DNA of 18,399 bases from Clostridiales bacterium (GCA_012510935.1 JAAZHB010000078.1:1-18399), one strand, 5' to 3'; numbered from the stretch's first letter, positions 1-8,460 are shown. Numbers and translations are program-made. The notes: generated from the sequence alone by a model not told the origin.

Positions 1-5
1 ACGAA

Positions 6-34
6 AGTTTAACACAGAGGAGTGCCCTTGTCAA
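6..34 (-). promoter_or_regulatory. sigma-A-type promoter facing out of the left edge
   Basis: On the minus strand a perfect TTGACA (29-34) is followed after 17 bases by TAAACT (6-11), which matches the -10 consensus at four of six positions. Transcription would start at about position 1 and leave the window. The target is therefore the gene downstream of recA, which cannot be seen. I found no intrinsic terminator between recA and this promoter, so recA transcripts may also read into that gene. Confidence 0.55.
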
Positions 35-50
35 GCAATCTAGTAAAATT

Positions 51-122
51 GCTGAAAGTTGCTGAAAGTTAAATCGCAATAAAAAAGTCAACAGTAAATT
101 GCAAAGTAAATGCGAAGTAAAT
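51..122. repeat. short direct repeats downstream of recA
   Basis: A 10-base unit gctgaaagtt occurs twice in exact tandem (51-60 and 61-70). An 11-base unit gc(a/g)aagtaaat occurs twice in tandem (101-111 and 112-122), preceded by a partial copy, agtaaatt (93-100). All share the core AAGT and a period near one helical turn. They lie 17 or more bases upstream of the -35 of the outward promoter, a position suited to an activator, but no function is shown. The block is short and AT-rich, so chance or slippage could also explain it. Confidence 0.5.
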
Positions 123-135
123 CACTAGAAGATAA

Positions 136-1203
136 TTAATCGATAACAACTCCATCTTCATCTACTTTAATCTCATCGTTATCATTATTCTTCTTTCTCT
201 CAGCTTCATAATGGTCCATTACTTTTGAACGAATTTCCTCTAGTACATCAAGATGTTGCTCGAGATAGTCTTTAACATTTTCTCTTCCCTGACCAATTCT
301 TTCACCTTCGTAGCTATACCAGGAACCAGCCTTATCAACAATCTTTAAATCTGATGCAATATCAAGAACATCTCCTGAAAGCGAGATTCCTTTGCCATAC
401 ATTATGTCGAACTCAGCTTTCTTAAATGGTGGAGATACTTTATTCTTAACTATCTTAACTCTAGTTCTATTTCCGAGCATCTCATCACCCTTCTTAATTG
501 TCTCAATTCTTCTAACATCAAGTCTCATAGATGCATAGAACTTTAGTGCCTTTCCTCCAGTTGTAGTCTCAGGGTTACCAAACATTACTCCAATCTTCTC
601 ACGAAGCTGGTTAATGAATATAACACAAGTGTTAGTCTTGTTAACTGTACCAGCAATCTTTCTTAAAGCTTGTGACATAAGTCTAGCTTGAAGACCCATA
701 TGTGAATCTCCCATATCGCCCATAATTTCAGCCTTTGGAACAAGAGCTGCAACTGAGTCTATTACTATTAGATCAACTGCTCCACTACGAGCTAGCATCT
801 CACAAATCTCAAGCGCCTGTTCACCTGTTTCAGGCTGAGATACTAATAGTTCATCAACATCGACGCCAAGATTCTTGGCATAGACTGGATCTAAAGCATG
901 TTCAGCATCAATAAATGCAGCCTTACCACCGTTCTTCTGTGCCTCCGCAATTGCATGTAAAGTAAGTGTAGTCTTACCAGAAGATTCAGGTCCATAGATT
1001 TCAAGAATTCTTCCCTTAGGATATCCTCCTACTCCACTTGCTACATCAAGGCTTAATGAACCTGTAGAAATAGTCTCCAAATTTGCGAAAAGACTGTCAT
1101 CTCCAAGTTTCATAATTGCACCCTTACCATATTGTTTCTGTATTTGTTCAAGTGCTGCTTCTAGAGCCTTCTCCTTAGCAGCAACATCCACATTATTAGC
1201 CAT
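136..1203 (-). CDS. recA: RecA recombinase
   Basis: This is the ATP-dependent DNA strand-exchange protein, which acts in homologous recombination and as co-protease for LexA self-cleavage. The 355-residue protein is full length for bacterial RecA. The Walker A motif GPESSGKT is at residues 71-78. The L1-loop stretch with [18 protein letters not shown], the INQLREKIG segment and the [12 protein letters not shown] segment are all intact. The C-terminus is acidic ([11 protein letters not shown]), as usual. The ATG is supported by an AAAGG-type ribosome binding site just upstream. The gene lies 141 bases downstream of cinA, the common pgsA-cinA-recA order of Bacillota. It has its own promoter and LexA box, so it is expected to be induced by DNA damage independently of cinA. 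Identification is secure. Confidence 0.99.
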   Translation of the reverse strand: MANNVDVAAKEKALEAALEQIQKQYGKGAIMKLGDDSLFANLETISTGSLSLDVASGVGGYPKGRILEIYGPESSGKTTLTLHAIAEAQKNGGKAAFIDAEHALDPVYAKNLGVDVDELLVSQPETGEQALEICEMLARSGAVDLIVIDSVAALVPKAEIMGDMGDSHMGLQARLMSQALRKIAGTVNKTNTCVIFINQLREKIGVMFGNPETTTGGKALKFYASMRLDVRRIETIKKGDEMLGNRTRVKIVKNKVSPPFKKAEFDIMYGKGISLSGDVLDIASDLKIVDKAGSWYSYEGERIGQGRENVKDYLEQHLDVLEEIRSKVMDHYEAERKKNNDNDEIKVDEDGVVID

Positions 1204-1220
1204 ATATCCCCAACCTTTCT

Positions 1221-1234
1221 AGAACATTTGTTCT
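1221..1234 (-). promoter_or_regulatory. LexA (DinR) box of recA
   Basis: The minus strand reads AGAACAAATGTTCT, a perfect GAAC-N4-GTTC palindrome with the RNRY centre (AAAT) typical of Bacillota LexA/DinR operators. It begins eight bases past the -10 hexamer and so covers the transcription start, where bound LexA would block initiation. It is the only such box I noticed in the window. Confidence 0.9.
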
Positions 1235-1241
1235 TATTTAT

Positions 1242-1270
1242 ATATTAACCGCTCTTTATGGAGCTGTCAA
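1242..1270 (-). promoter_or_regulatory. recA promoter
   Basis: On the minus strand a perfect -35 TTGACA (1265-1270) is followed by a 17-base spacer and the -10 TAATAT (1242-1247). The predicted start falls within or beside the LexA box at 1221-1234, which ties the promoter to SOS control. The mRNA leader would be about 30 bases. Confidence 0.8.
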
Positions 1271-1344
1271 TACCTGATTTAATTATAATTGCTTAAAAAA
1301 TCTTTTTCTACATTTAATGCATTATTTGAGACATTACCATCCCT

Positions 1345-2586
1345 TTATTTCAAATCCTCTTTAAGCAAAAGATATATGGTTTTCAACATCTCCGTCATAA
1401 AAATATTTCTATTCCACGCACGAATTATTCTATTTTTGTGGATTTCTATGCTTCCAACTTTATCTCTATAAGCATATCCGACAAAAGCGTCTCCGGGAGT
1501 ATATCCAGATTCAACCTCAGGGCCAGCAAAGCCGGTAACCGAAACTGCAATGTCAGCTTTTGCTTTTCTTTGAGCGCCCACAGCCATTTCCTTTGCAACC
1601 TCAGCACTTACAACACCAAAGCTATCAATAGTTTCTGGTCTAACACCAAGTTCAGTAGTTTTTGCCTCGTTACTATATACAATAAATCCTTGTTTAAAAA
1701 CAGCTGACGCACCTGTTACCTCAGTTATATTAGCCCCGAACATTCCACCAGTAGCAGACTCAGCACAAGTCAAAATAAGATTTTGCTCCTTAAGCATTCT
1801 TACCACTACCTCATTTAGATTCTCATTATCAACGCTATAAATATATTCTCCAACAATCTCATTAATGGATGCGATCATCTCTTCGACAGCGTCTTCCGCC
1901 TCTTCCATTGTATCTCTTTGAGAGGCAACCCTCATTGTACATTCGCCCTCTTTGGCATATGTTGCAATTGTTGGGTCAGTTTGATTATCAATAAGAGGTA
2001 AAAGCTTCATCTCAAGATCTGACTCACCGATTCCAATAGTTCTAATGATGCGATAGAACATTTTTCGGTCTACAAGCTCCATTAAATATTGTCTTGCTCC
2101 ATGCTCAAAAAGCCACTTCATCTCCCTAGGTGGTCCCGGGAAACACATAGCACACTTTCCTTCTTTGAGAAGTGCAAAACCCGGAGCTGTTCCACTTGGA
2201 TTATATAGAGGCGTACAACCAACTGGTAAATAAGCTTGTTTAAGGTTGTTTTCCGGCATTTTAACGCCACGCTTTGCAAAGTGCTCGTCCAAGTCCTTAA
2301 TCACAGCCTCATCGCAATATAAATCTGCATCCATATAGTCAGCAACTACTTCTTTAGTCAAGTCATCCTGCGTAGGCCCAAGTCCTCCAGTCAAGAGAAC
2401 AACATCAGTATTCTGAAAAGCTTCTGCAAGTGTCTCCTTAAGTCTTTGTGGATTATCTCCAACAACATAGTGATACATAACGCTAAAACCCATATGATTT
2501 AACTCTTCTGAAAGAAAAGCTGCGTTTGTATTAATCGTTTGTCCGAAAAGCAATTCGGTTCCAACAGCAATTATTGATGCTTTCAT
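1345..2586 (-). CDS. cinA: CinA-family protein (competence/damage-inducible protein A)
   Basis: The protein has 413 residues, the usual length of the two-domain CinA. The N-terminal MoaB/MogA-like domain (about 1-170) carries TGGLGPTQDD at 66-75, as in the COG1058 pyrophosphatase family. The C-terminal domain (about 255-413) is the PncC/CinA nicotinamide-nucleotide amidohydrolase fold, with CAESATGG (274-281), FIVYSNEAK (301-309) and SVTGFAGP (349-356). The family recycles NMN and cleaves ADP-ribose or NMN-type pyrophosphates; in some bacteria it is made with recA during competence. The start at 2586 gives the canonical MKASIIAVGTELLFGQ and follows a GAAGGT ribosome binding site. A frame open to 2640 would begin inside a terminator hairpin and is unlikely. 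Because that terminator precedes it, cinA probably depends on read-through or on a weak promoter I could not define. Confidence 0.96.
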   Translation of the reverse strand: MKASIIAVGTELLFGQTINTNAAFLSEELNHMGFSVMYHYVVGDNPQRLKETLAEAFQNTDVVLLTGGLGPTQDDLTKEVVADYMDADLYCDEAVIKDLDEHFAKRGVKMPENNLKQAYLPVGCTPLYNPSGTAPGFALLKEGKCAMCFPGPPREMKWLFEHGARQYLMELVDRKMFYRIIRTIGIGESDLEMKLLPLIDNQTDPTIATYAKEGECTMRVASQRDTMEEAEDAVEEMIASINEIVGEYIYSVDNENLNEVVVRMLKEQNLILTCAESATGGMFGANITEVTGASAVFKQGFIVYSNEAKTTELGVRPETIDSFGVVSAEVAKEMAVGAQRKAKADIAVSVTGFAGPEVESGYTPGDAFVGYAYRDKVGSIEIHKNRIIRAWNRNIFMTEMLKTIYLLLKEDLK

Positions 2587-2611
2587 AATTATTACCTTCA
2601 ATTTTTTAAAG

Positions 2612-2638
2612 AAAAAGCTGGATTGGTTATTATCCAGC
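2612..2638 (-). terminator. intrinsic terminator between pgsA and cinA
   Basis: The minus strand has a seven-base-pair stem, GCTGGAT/ATCCAGC (2617-2623 with 2632-2638), with an eight-base loop. It is followed at once by TTTTT, a C, then TTT. It closes the ftsK-rimO-pgsA transcript. The short stem and broken T tract suggest partial read-through into cinA, which starts 26 bases further on. Confidence 0.7.
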
Positions 2639-2666
2639 AATTCTCAAGTTCTAGTATAGTTTTGTA

Positions 2667-3197
2667 TTACATGGAAAAAACGTCTAGGTTCTGCGATACA
2701 TATTCAACGCCAGAGTATACTGTCATAATCAGTGAAGCTATGTACACAATTAGACCGCCAAGAAGAATCCATGCCTGTGTTGGGAATGACAGTCCAACAA
2801 TAATTATAATTACAGCAGCCATCTGAAGCACTGTCTTGATTTTCCCAGACATTCCAGCAGCAAGAACCTTGCCCTCAGAAGCTGCTACTGTTCTCATTCC
2901 AGATACGACAAATTCTCTAATAAGAATAATAATTAATGTCCAACCTCCAACAAGTCCCATCTCTACGAAAAGGCAAAGAGCAGAATATACTAATATTTTA
3001 TCTGCAAGTGGATCCATAATTTTGCCAAAATTAGTTACAAGACCTCTTGCTCTTGCAATCTTGCCATCAAGCAAATCTGTAAAAGATGCTGCTGCGAAAA
3101 TAATCAGAGCAACAAGATACCACTGCATCATAAATGCGCCTATAAAAAACGGAACTGCAATCATTCTTGCAACTGTCAACTTATTTGGTAAATTCAT
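2667..3197 (-). CDS. pgsA: CDP-diacylglycerol-glycerol-3-phosphate 3-phosphatidyltransferase
   Basis: This integral membrane enzyme makes phosphatidylglycerol phosphate from CDP-diacylglycerol and glycerol 3-phosphate, the committed step to phosphatidylglycerol and cardiolipin. The 176-residue protein has several hydrophobic segments. It carries the full CDP-alcohol phosphotransferase motif, with D41, D44, G45, A48, R49, G58, D62 and D66 in the expected spacing. The start MNLPNKLTVAR is typical of PgsA. Its ATG follows directly on the rimO stop (TAA then ATG), and its GGAGGT ribosome binding site lies in the last codons of rimO, so the two are probably translationally coupled. A terminator follows the gene. 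Confidence 0.97.
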   Translation of the reverse strand: MNLPNKLTVARMIAVPFFIGAFMMQWYLVALIIFAAASFTDLLDGKIARARGLVTNFGKIMDPLADKILVYSALCLFVEMGLVGGWTLIIILIREFVVSGMRTVAASEGKVLAAGMSGKIKTVLQMAAVIIIIVGLSFPTQAWILLGGLIVYIASLIMTVYSGVEYVSQNLDVFSM

Positions 3198-4535
3198 TTA
3201 CACTACCTCCTCGCCTTCTAAATCATATTCAAAGGCTTTATTAATTATAACATTAACGTAATCACCAGCCTCATGATGCTTTGTGCTTGTAAAACTTACC
3301 TCGCAATCAACATCAGGAGCATCATATGAAGTTCTTCCAAGATAATATCCATCTTGAACCTCGTCTATAAGTACCTCATAAGTCTTTCCAATTTTCTTTA
3401 AATTAAGTTCTTCACTTACACTTAATTGGTTAGACATAACGGCATCTCTTCTCTCAACCTTCGTCTCTTCATCCAGTTTGCCATCCATCTCATAGGAAGG
3501 AGTCCCTTCCTCATCAGAGAAAGCAAACGCCCCAAGTCTATCAAGTTTATATTCATTGATAAATTGAATCAATTCATCAAAGTCCTCTTGTTCTTCTCCG
3601 GGGAATCCAACCAAAAGAGTTGTTCTAATATGAATCTCTGGGATTCTCTCACGCAGTCTCGTAATGCAATCTCTAATGGACTTTCCATCAGATTGTCTTC
3701 TCATCCTTTTAAGTACATTATCTGAAATATGTTGAATTGGAATATCAATATATTTACATATCTTGGATTCAGACGCCATTACTTCAATAAGTTCATCAGA
3801 AATTCCATTATCATATACATACATTAATCTAATCCAATGGATTCCGTCAATCTTGCACAATTTCCTTAAAAGCTCAGGAAGTTTGATCTCACCATATAGG
3901 TCTCTTCCATATTGAGATGTATCTTGAGCAATAAGAATCAACTCAGTAATACCCGTTTTTGCCATGTCTTGTGCCTCATGAATGCAATCTTCCATTCGTT
4001 TCGACCTATAAGCCCCACGAATCTTAGGAATTGCGCAGAAAGCACAAGCATTGTAGCATCCCTCAGCAATTTTAAGAACCCCTGTATATGAAGACTTTGG
4101 AATGATTCTTTTGCGATAAGCTAGATTATCTTCAATATTTGAGACACAATCTTTAGAATCAGATTCAGAATTTACGTACCCCTCGGCTTTATCTTCTTCA
4201 TTAAGAACAGTTTTAGGTATGTCAGCATATTCATTTACGCCAAAAAACATATCGACTTCCGGCATCTCTTTGATTAATTCATCATGATACCTCTGCGACA
4301 GACATCCTGTAACTATCAGCTTCTTATCTTCATATTCGGAATATTCAAAAATCCTGTCAATTGATTCAACTTTTGCGTCATGAATGAATCCGCATGTATT
4401 GACAATAATTATTTCTGCGTCAATAGGTGAATCTACTATCTGCGCGCCTTCAGCTACAAAAGAAGCTGCCAGCACTTGCGAGTCATAATCATTCTTTGCG
4501 CATCCAAGTGTGTCTATATAGACTTTTTTATTCAT
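3198..4535 (-). CDS. rimO: ribosomal protein uS12 methylthiotransferase RimO
   Basis: This radical-SAM enzyme adds a methylthio group to an aspartate of ribosomal protein S12. The 445-residue protein has the three parts of the methylthiotransferase family. The N-terminal UPF0004 domain has cluster cysteines at 12 (TLGCAKN), 48 (NTCGFI) and 78 (TGCLS). The radical-SAM core has CYNACAFC (C160, C164, C167) followed by AIPKIRGAYRS. A TRAM-like end occupies roughly 376-445. The LGCAKN and AIPxxRGxxRS signatures favour RimO over the tRNA enzymes MiaB and MtaB. The start at 4535 is chosen because the protein then begins MNKKVYIDTLGC; the frame is open to 4604 but that lies inside ftsK. The first eight bases overlap the end of ftsK (ATGAATAA), with AGGAG about 12 bases upstream. 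Confidence 0.96.
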   Translation of the reverse strand: MNKKVYIDTLGCAKNDYDSQVLAASFVAEGAQIVDSPIDAEIIIVNTCGFIHDAKVESIDRIFEYSEYEDKKLIVTGCLSQRYHDELIKEMPEVDMFFGVNEYADIPKTVLNEEDKAEGYVNSESDSKDCVSNIEDNLAYRKRIIPKSSYTGVLKIAEGCYNACAFCAIPKIRGAYRSKRMEDCIHEAQDMAKTGITELILIAQDTSQYGRDLYGEIKLPELLRKLCKIDGIHWIRLMYVYDNGISDELIEVMASESKICKYIDIPIQHISDNVLKRMRRQSDGKSIRDCITRLRERIPEIHIRTTLLVGFPGEEQEDFDELIQFINEYKLDRLGAFAFSDEEGTPSYEMDGKLDEETKVERRDAVMSNQLSVSEELNLKKIGKTYEVLIDEVQDGYYLGRTSYDAPDVDCEVSFTSTKHHEAGDYVNVIINKAFEYDLEGEEVV

Positions 4536-7512
4536 ATTCTTTAATTTCTCCTGAGTCAGTATTGTAAGAGGTTTCAGAAGAGGCTTCATCAGTCTCATTT
4601 TCAACCTCGCTGCCGTAATAATCGTCCTCTGTCATAAGAACCTGTCTAGGTCTTGATCCATCAGAAGGACCAATTATTCCTTTGGCCTCAATCTCATCTA
4701 TTATTCTAGCAGCTCTATTATACCCAATTCTGAATCTTCTCTGAAGCATTGAAACGCTCGCCTGCTTTGACTTTAAGATAAATGCAATTGCATCTTCTGT
4801 AAGTTCATCTTCAGGCGCATCATTCTTTGTATCACCAAGCTCAATTGCCTTTCCAAGATTCTCATCATATTCTGGCTTGCCTTGATTCTGCCAGAAAGAA
4901 ATAAGCTTCTTGGTTTCAGCATCTGAAATGAATGGTCCTTGAACTCTGTATGGCTTAGTACTACCAACAGGAGAAAACAACATGTCTCCTTTACCGAGCA
5001 GTTTCTCAGCGCCGGCCATATCAAGAATTGTACGAGAGTCAACTTGTGAAGCTACACTAAAAGCAATTCTCGAAGGTATATTTGCCTTAATCAAACCAGT
5101 TACTACATCGACTGAAGGTCTTTGCGTAGCTACAATTAAGTGCATTCCTGCAGCTCTTGCCTTCTGCGCCAAACGGCAGATAGATTCCTCAACCTGGGAA
5201 GGTGCTGCCATCATTAAATCAGCTAACTCATCAATGATAATAACAATTTGAGGCTTGCATGCCTGTGGCTCTTGATTTGCAATCATAAATTCATTGTATG
5301 AGAACAAATCCTTAACACCAGTTTTTGCAAACTCCTCATATCTCTTGTTCATCTCTGCAACAGCTTCCCCTAGAGCTCTAGATGCTTTGCGAGGATCTGT
5401 TACAACCGATGTTAGAAGATGTGGAATACCATTATAATTACCTAGCTCAACGACCTTTGGATCAATCATAATAAGCTTAACCTCTGATGGCTTTGCCTTA
5501 TAGAGGAACGAAGCAATGATCGAGTTAATACAAACTGACTTACCAGATCCAGTTGCACCAGCAATTAGCAAGTGAGGCATATCCTTGAGATCAGCTAGAA
5601 TATTATTATTACTAATATCTTTTCCAACTACGAAGCTAAGCTTTGAAGGAGATTCTTTAAACTCTTTAGACTCAATTAGTTCTCTAATTAGAACCGGAGC
5701 CGGCTTATCGTTCTCAACCTCTATTCCAACCGCTGCTTTTCCTGGAATTGGTGCCTCTATCCTGATGCTTTTGGCTCTTAAATTAAGTGCAATATCATCT
5801 GCAAGACCTGTAATCTTTGATACTTTTACACCAGTAGCTGGTTGCACCTCATATCTTGTAACTGATGCACCTTGCGTAACACTGAGAATAGAACAATCTA
5901 CACCAAAATCATTTAAGGTCTTCTTTAATAGCTGAGCCCTTTGTTCTAACTGATATTCGGTCATCATCTGCTTGCCGCCTCGACCTTTTCTCAATAAGTC
6001 ATATGGAGGCAATTGAAATAGCTCATGAGATCCGCTTCTCTCAAGCCCACTATTTATCTCACTTGCAACATCATCCGTATCGATGCTTTCTTGCAATTCA
6101 TTTCTAGCTTGAGCCTTTCGAGCTGCAGGGCTATCATACTCTAACGAATCTGACAGATTGTGGTTGCCAAGATTCTTTTTCTTTTGTTTAATTTCATTCT
6201 TTATATCATCAAACTCGGACTTCTCACTAGATGCAATTCCATGTTCAAGTCCCGCTAGTGCTACCCCAGCGGAAAGCCCCACTGCAGCAGCTGTCTTATC
6301 AATTGTGGAACCACCTAATCCATATCCTCCGCTTGAAGCACTTGCTACATTACCTAATCCAGTCAGCCCATATCCATCAGAAGAATTGGTACTATTCAGT
6401 CCATTATCTACTACTTTTACCTCTTGAGGCTTTGCCCCTCTGTAGTCTGACATGATTTTCTCTTCTTCAAGTGATTCTTTCTCAGCTTCTACATCTCTAC
6501 CCACTGCCTGATTGCTGTCCTTAAATAGATTTGCAAAAATACTTCTCTTCTTCTCATTCTTCGCAGCTGTTTCCGAAGAAATTATTTCTTCTCTTGGCGA
6601 ATTAGAAGTCTTCGCAATCGGAACATCAAAAATAGTTGTCGAATCATCGACACTTCGGTAGTTCGACGGTAAATCCATTATTGGTGGCTCGATTTTTTTC
6701 TCCAAGAAGCGAGATTGCTCCCCGTACTTTGCTGGATCAGAATATGTAAAAAAAGTATCTTGAGGCATATCCTGCATTGCTTGCTCATGAGCTGCCATCA
6801 ACTGTTTCTTCGACTCAGCTGCCTCAAGTTCTTTGATTAGACGCTTTCTTTCGTGATTCTCTAGCAAATTGGAAATCCACTTTGACAAAGGTGTATTTGC
6901 AACTAGAAGAAGTGAAATAACAAGCAGTGCAATAGAGAAAATAATCAAGCCCGGTTTACCAATAATCCTAACCAGAATTGAACCAATCTCCATGCCAACA
7001 GCGCCGCCATAATTCCCCTTGATGCCTTCCCGGTAATAGCCCGTAATATCGGAAAATCCATAATGCAAAGTTTTTACATCTATGAATCTATAGCAATTTA
7101 AAAGACAAATGCTGAGGTAAATAAAAATTGAAAAAGTAACTGTTCTAATGTTAAAGTGCTGCAATTTTTGGAAGATTAAAAGGCCACCATGCAATATGAA
7201 AAAGAAAGGCAACACATAAGCCATTATGCCGAAAAGACCTAAGCATATATCATGTACAGCTCGCCCAAGTGCCCCAGTATTATCAAGCACAATTGTAAAG
7301 AAAAAGAACACACCAATAGCGACAATAGATAGTCCCCAGACTATGTCTATTGTCCTGTAATCAGAACCTCTCTTATCTTGCATCTCGCGAATCTGTTCCT
7401 GCTTCGTCTTTGGTGTGGACTTAGCGGTAGCAGATTTTGAATTGCTTTGAGATTTTGTATTCTTATTCTTGCTTCCTGGTGGTCTTCCAGGTCCTCTTTT
7501 CTTTTCAGCCAT
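4528..7512 (-). CDS. ftsK: FtsK/SpoIIIE-family DNA translocase
   Basis: This septal membrane motor pumps chromosomal DNA through the division site. The 994-residue protein has a basic tail (1-50) and four or more hydrophobic segments (about 55-77, 86-115, 124-143, 186-205). A long low-complexity linker (about 220-490) includes a Gly/Ser-rich stretch near 372-402. The motor follows, with Walker A GATGSGKS at 652-659, Walker B QIVIIIDELADLM at 755-767 and ATQRPS at 795-800. The winged-helix gamma domain is at about 904-960 and ends GSRPRQVLM. The tail contains GPGRPPGSK, like an AT-hook. Whether the protein acts mainly in division (FtsK) or sporulation (SpoIIIE) cannot be told from sequence. 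It follows uppP by 50 bases without a terminator and overlaps rimO by eight. GGAGA about 12 bases upstream supports the ATG. Confidence 0.97.
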   Translation of the reverse strand: MAEKKRGPGRPPGSKNKNTKSQSNSKSATAKSTPKTKQEQIREMQDKRGSDYRTIDIVWGLSIVAIGVFFFFTIVLDNTGALGRAVHDICLGLFGIMAYVLPFFFILHGGLLIFQKLQHFNIRTVTFSIFIYLSICLLNCYRFIDVKTLHYGFSDITGYYREGIKGNYGGAVGMEIGSILVRIIGKPGLIIFSIALLVISLLLVANTPLSKWISNLLENHERKRLIKELEAAESKKQLMAAHEQAMQDMPQDTFFTYSDPAKYGEQSRFLEKKIEPPIMDLPSNYRSVDDSTTIFDVPIAKTSNSPREEIISSETAAKNEKKRSIFANLFKDSNQAVGRDVEAEKESLEEEKIMSDYRGAKPQEVKVVDNGLNSTNSSDGYGLTGLGNVASASSGGYGLGGSTIDKTAAAVGLSAGVALAGLEHGIASSEKSEFDDIKNEIKQKKKNLGNHNLSDSLEYDSPAARKAQARNELQESIDTDDVASEINSGLERSGSHELFQLPPYDLLRKGRGGKQMMTEYQLEQRAQLLKKTLNDFGVDCSILSVTQGASVTRYEVQPATGVKVSKITGLADDIALNLRAKSIRIEAPIPGKAAVGIEVENDKPAPVLIRELIESKEFKESPSKLSFVVGKDISNNNILADLKDMPHLLIAGATGSGKSVCINSIIASFLYKAKPSEVKLIMIDPKVVELGNYNGIPHLLTSVVTDPRKASRALGEAVAEMNKRYEEFAKTGVKDLFSYNEFMIANQEPQACKPQIVIIIDELADLMMAAPSQVEESICRLAQKARAAGMHLIVATQRPSVDVVTGLIKANIPSRIAFSVASQVDSRTILDMAGAEKLLGKGDMLFSPVGSTKPYRVQGPFISDAETKKLISFWQNQGKPEYDENLGKAIELGDTKNDAPEDELTEDAIAFILKSKQASVSMLQRRFRIGYNRAARIIDEIEAKGIIGPSDGSRPRQVLMTEDDYYGSEVENETDEASSETSYNTDSGEIKEYE

Positions 7513-7562
7513 TGCTTATAATTAGTCTCCAATTACACAGAACTCAAATAAAAATAACTTGT

Positions 7563-8396
7563 TTAGTTAAAAATGTTATATCCAATTAGCGCAGCTCCAA
7601 CGACCCACACATATATTGAGAAATATCTCAAACTATATTTGCTTACAATCTTAATCATAACCTTGATTGCAATAACTCCTGAAATTAGTGAGCAAATAAA
7701 TCCAGCAATAATTGGTCCAAGACTGTTTGATACTACTGTATCTAGGTTGCCTCCGCCACCTTCAAAAATTAGCGAGCCTAGTACCGATGGAATTGAAATA
7801 AGGAAAGCGAACTCAACTGCAAACTCTCTCTTAAGTCCTGTCATCAAACCTCCAAATAGAGTTGAGCCAGATCTTGAGACTCCCGGAGTAATCGCAAACC
7901 CTTGCATAGTACCAATAATTATGGCTGATGCAAATGTCATTTTCTCAATGCCTACACCTTCCTTCCTTGGTCTTTCAGCAATCCATAGCAGAAATCCTGT
8001 TATTATCAATCCAATTGCTGTAGGAAGAGTAGACTTGTAAAAGCTCGAGAACACATCTTTAAAGCAAACACCAATAATTGCTGTAGGAATAGATGCAACA
8101 ATAATCATTACACCGAGCTTTCTAATTGGGCGTTCATCCAATTTCAAACCCTTAAGCCTTACAAGATCCCAGATTGTAAGGAAAAGCTCCTTAATAAGAG
8201 CCCATATATCACTCCAATATACAATGAAAACAGCCGCCAGAGTTCCGACATGCATTAATATAGTAAATAGTAATACCGAGTCACCTTCAATGCCAAAAAA
8301 ATGTTGAAGTATTGTTAAATGCCCCGAACTACTGATAGGCAGAAACTCTGCCAGACCTTGAACGATTCCAAGTACTATTCCATTTAAATAAGTCAA
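7563..8396 (-). CDS. uppP: undecaprenyl-diphosphatase (UppP/BacA)
   Basis: This polytopic membrane enzyme dephosphorylates undecaprenyl pyrophosphate to recycle the lipid carrier for peptidoglycan and other wall polymers; extra copies give bacitracin tolerance. The 277-residue protein is full length. It has the family's two signatures, QGLAEFLPISSSGHL (13-27) and PGVSRSG (171-177, with the catalytic-type arginine at 175), in a series of hydrophobic segments. The start codon is TTG (8394-8396). No in-frame ATG lies nearby, and AGGGAGGA about nine bases upstream is an excellent ribosome binding site. The gene begins an apparent run with ftsK, rimO and pgsA. Its leader carries two hairpins and is described separately. 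Confidence 0.97.
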   Translation of the reverse strand: MTYLNGIVLGIVQGLAEFLPISSSGHLTILQHFFGIEGDSVLLFTILMHVGTLAAVFIVYWSDIWALIKELFLTIWDLVRLKGLKLDERPIRKLGVMIIVASIPTAIIGVCFKDVFSSFYKSTLPTAIGLIITGFLLWIAERPRKEGVGIEKMTFASAIIIGTMQGFAITPGVSRSGSTLFGGLMTGLKREFAVEFAFLISIPSVLGSLIFEGGGGNLDTVVSNSLGPIIAGFICSLISGVIAIKVMIKIVSKYSLRYFSIYVWVVGAALIGYNIFN

Positions 8397-8413
8397 ATTA
8401 ATTATCCTCCCTT

Positions 8414-8442
8414 TATAGCTTGTTTTTGCAAAACAAGCTATA
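8414..8442 (-). promoter_or_regulatory. strong stem-loop in the uppP leader
   Basis: A perfect 13-base inverted repeat (arms 8414-8426 and 8430-8442, arm core ATAGCTTGTTTT on the plus strand) has only TGC as loop. It ends two or three bases before the uppP ribosome binding site. Neither strand has a following T run, so it is not an intrinsic terminator. It could be an RNA hairpin that limits ribosome access, an mRNA-stabilising element, or a protein-binding dyad in DNA. Confidence 0.75.
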
Positions 8443-8444
8443 TG

Positions 8445-8460
8445 TAGACATCTTTGTCTA
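8445..8460 (-). promoter_or_regulatory. second dyad in the uppP leader
   Basis: A six-base inverted repeat TAGACA-N4-TGTCTA lies next to the larger hairpin and directly beside the predicted uppP transcription start. It could be an operator at the start site or the first of two leader stem-loops. No regulator can be named from sequence. Confidence 0.45.

Noticed and set aside
51..122. CRISPR or tandem-repeat array
   Set aside because: The units are only 10-11 bases, number two copies each and have no spacers.
274..1203. Intein or insertion in recA
   Set aside because: The protein is 355 residues and collinear with standard RecA, with all motifs in place.
1345..2586. Cys-to-Ala change in the CinA CAES(C/A)TGG motif as a loss of function
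   Set aside because: This position varies among active family members, and the neighbouring conserved residues are intact, so it is not evidence of inactivity.
2587..2640. Upstream extension of cinA adding 18 residues
   Set aside because: The extra codons lie inside a terminator stem-loop and T run, and the family start MKASIIAVGTELL with GAAGGT fits at 2586.
4536..4604. Upstream extension of rimO adding 23 residues
   Set aside because: It lies inside the ftsK coding end and lacks family similarity. The start at 4535 gives the canonical N-terminus with AGGAG at reasonable distance.
7573..8040. Plus-strand open frame of 155 codons opposite uppP
   Set aside because: It is antisense to the conserved uppP membrane segments, has no ribosome binding site and no recognisable protein pattern. 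Several similar frames (for example 2836-3261, 5585-5935 and 13003-13371) are likewise shadows of real genes.
8414..8460. A known riboswitch or T-box in the uppP leader
   Set aside because: The leader is only about 65 bases and shows no T-box sequence, no conserved aptamer pattern I recognise, and no terminator/antiterminator pair.
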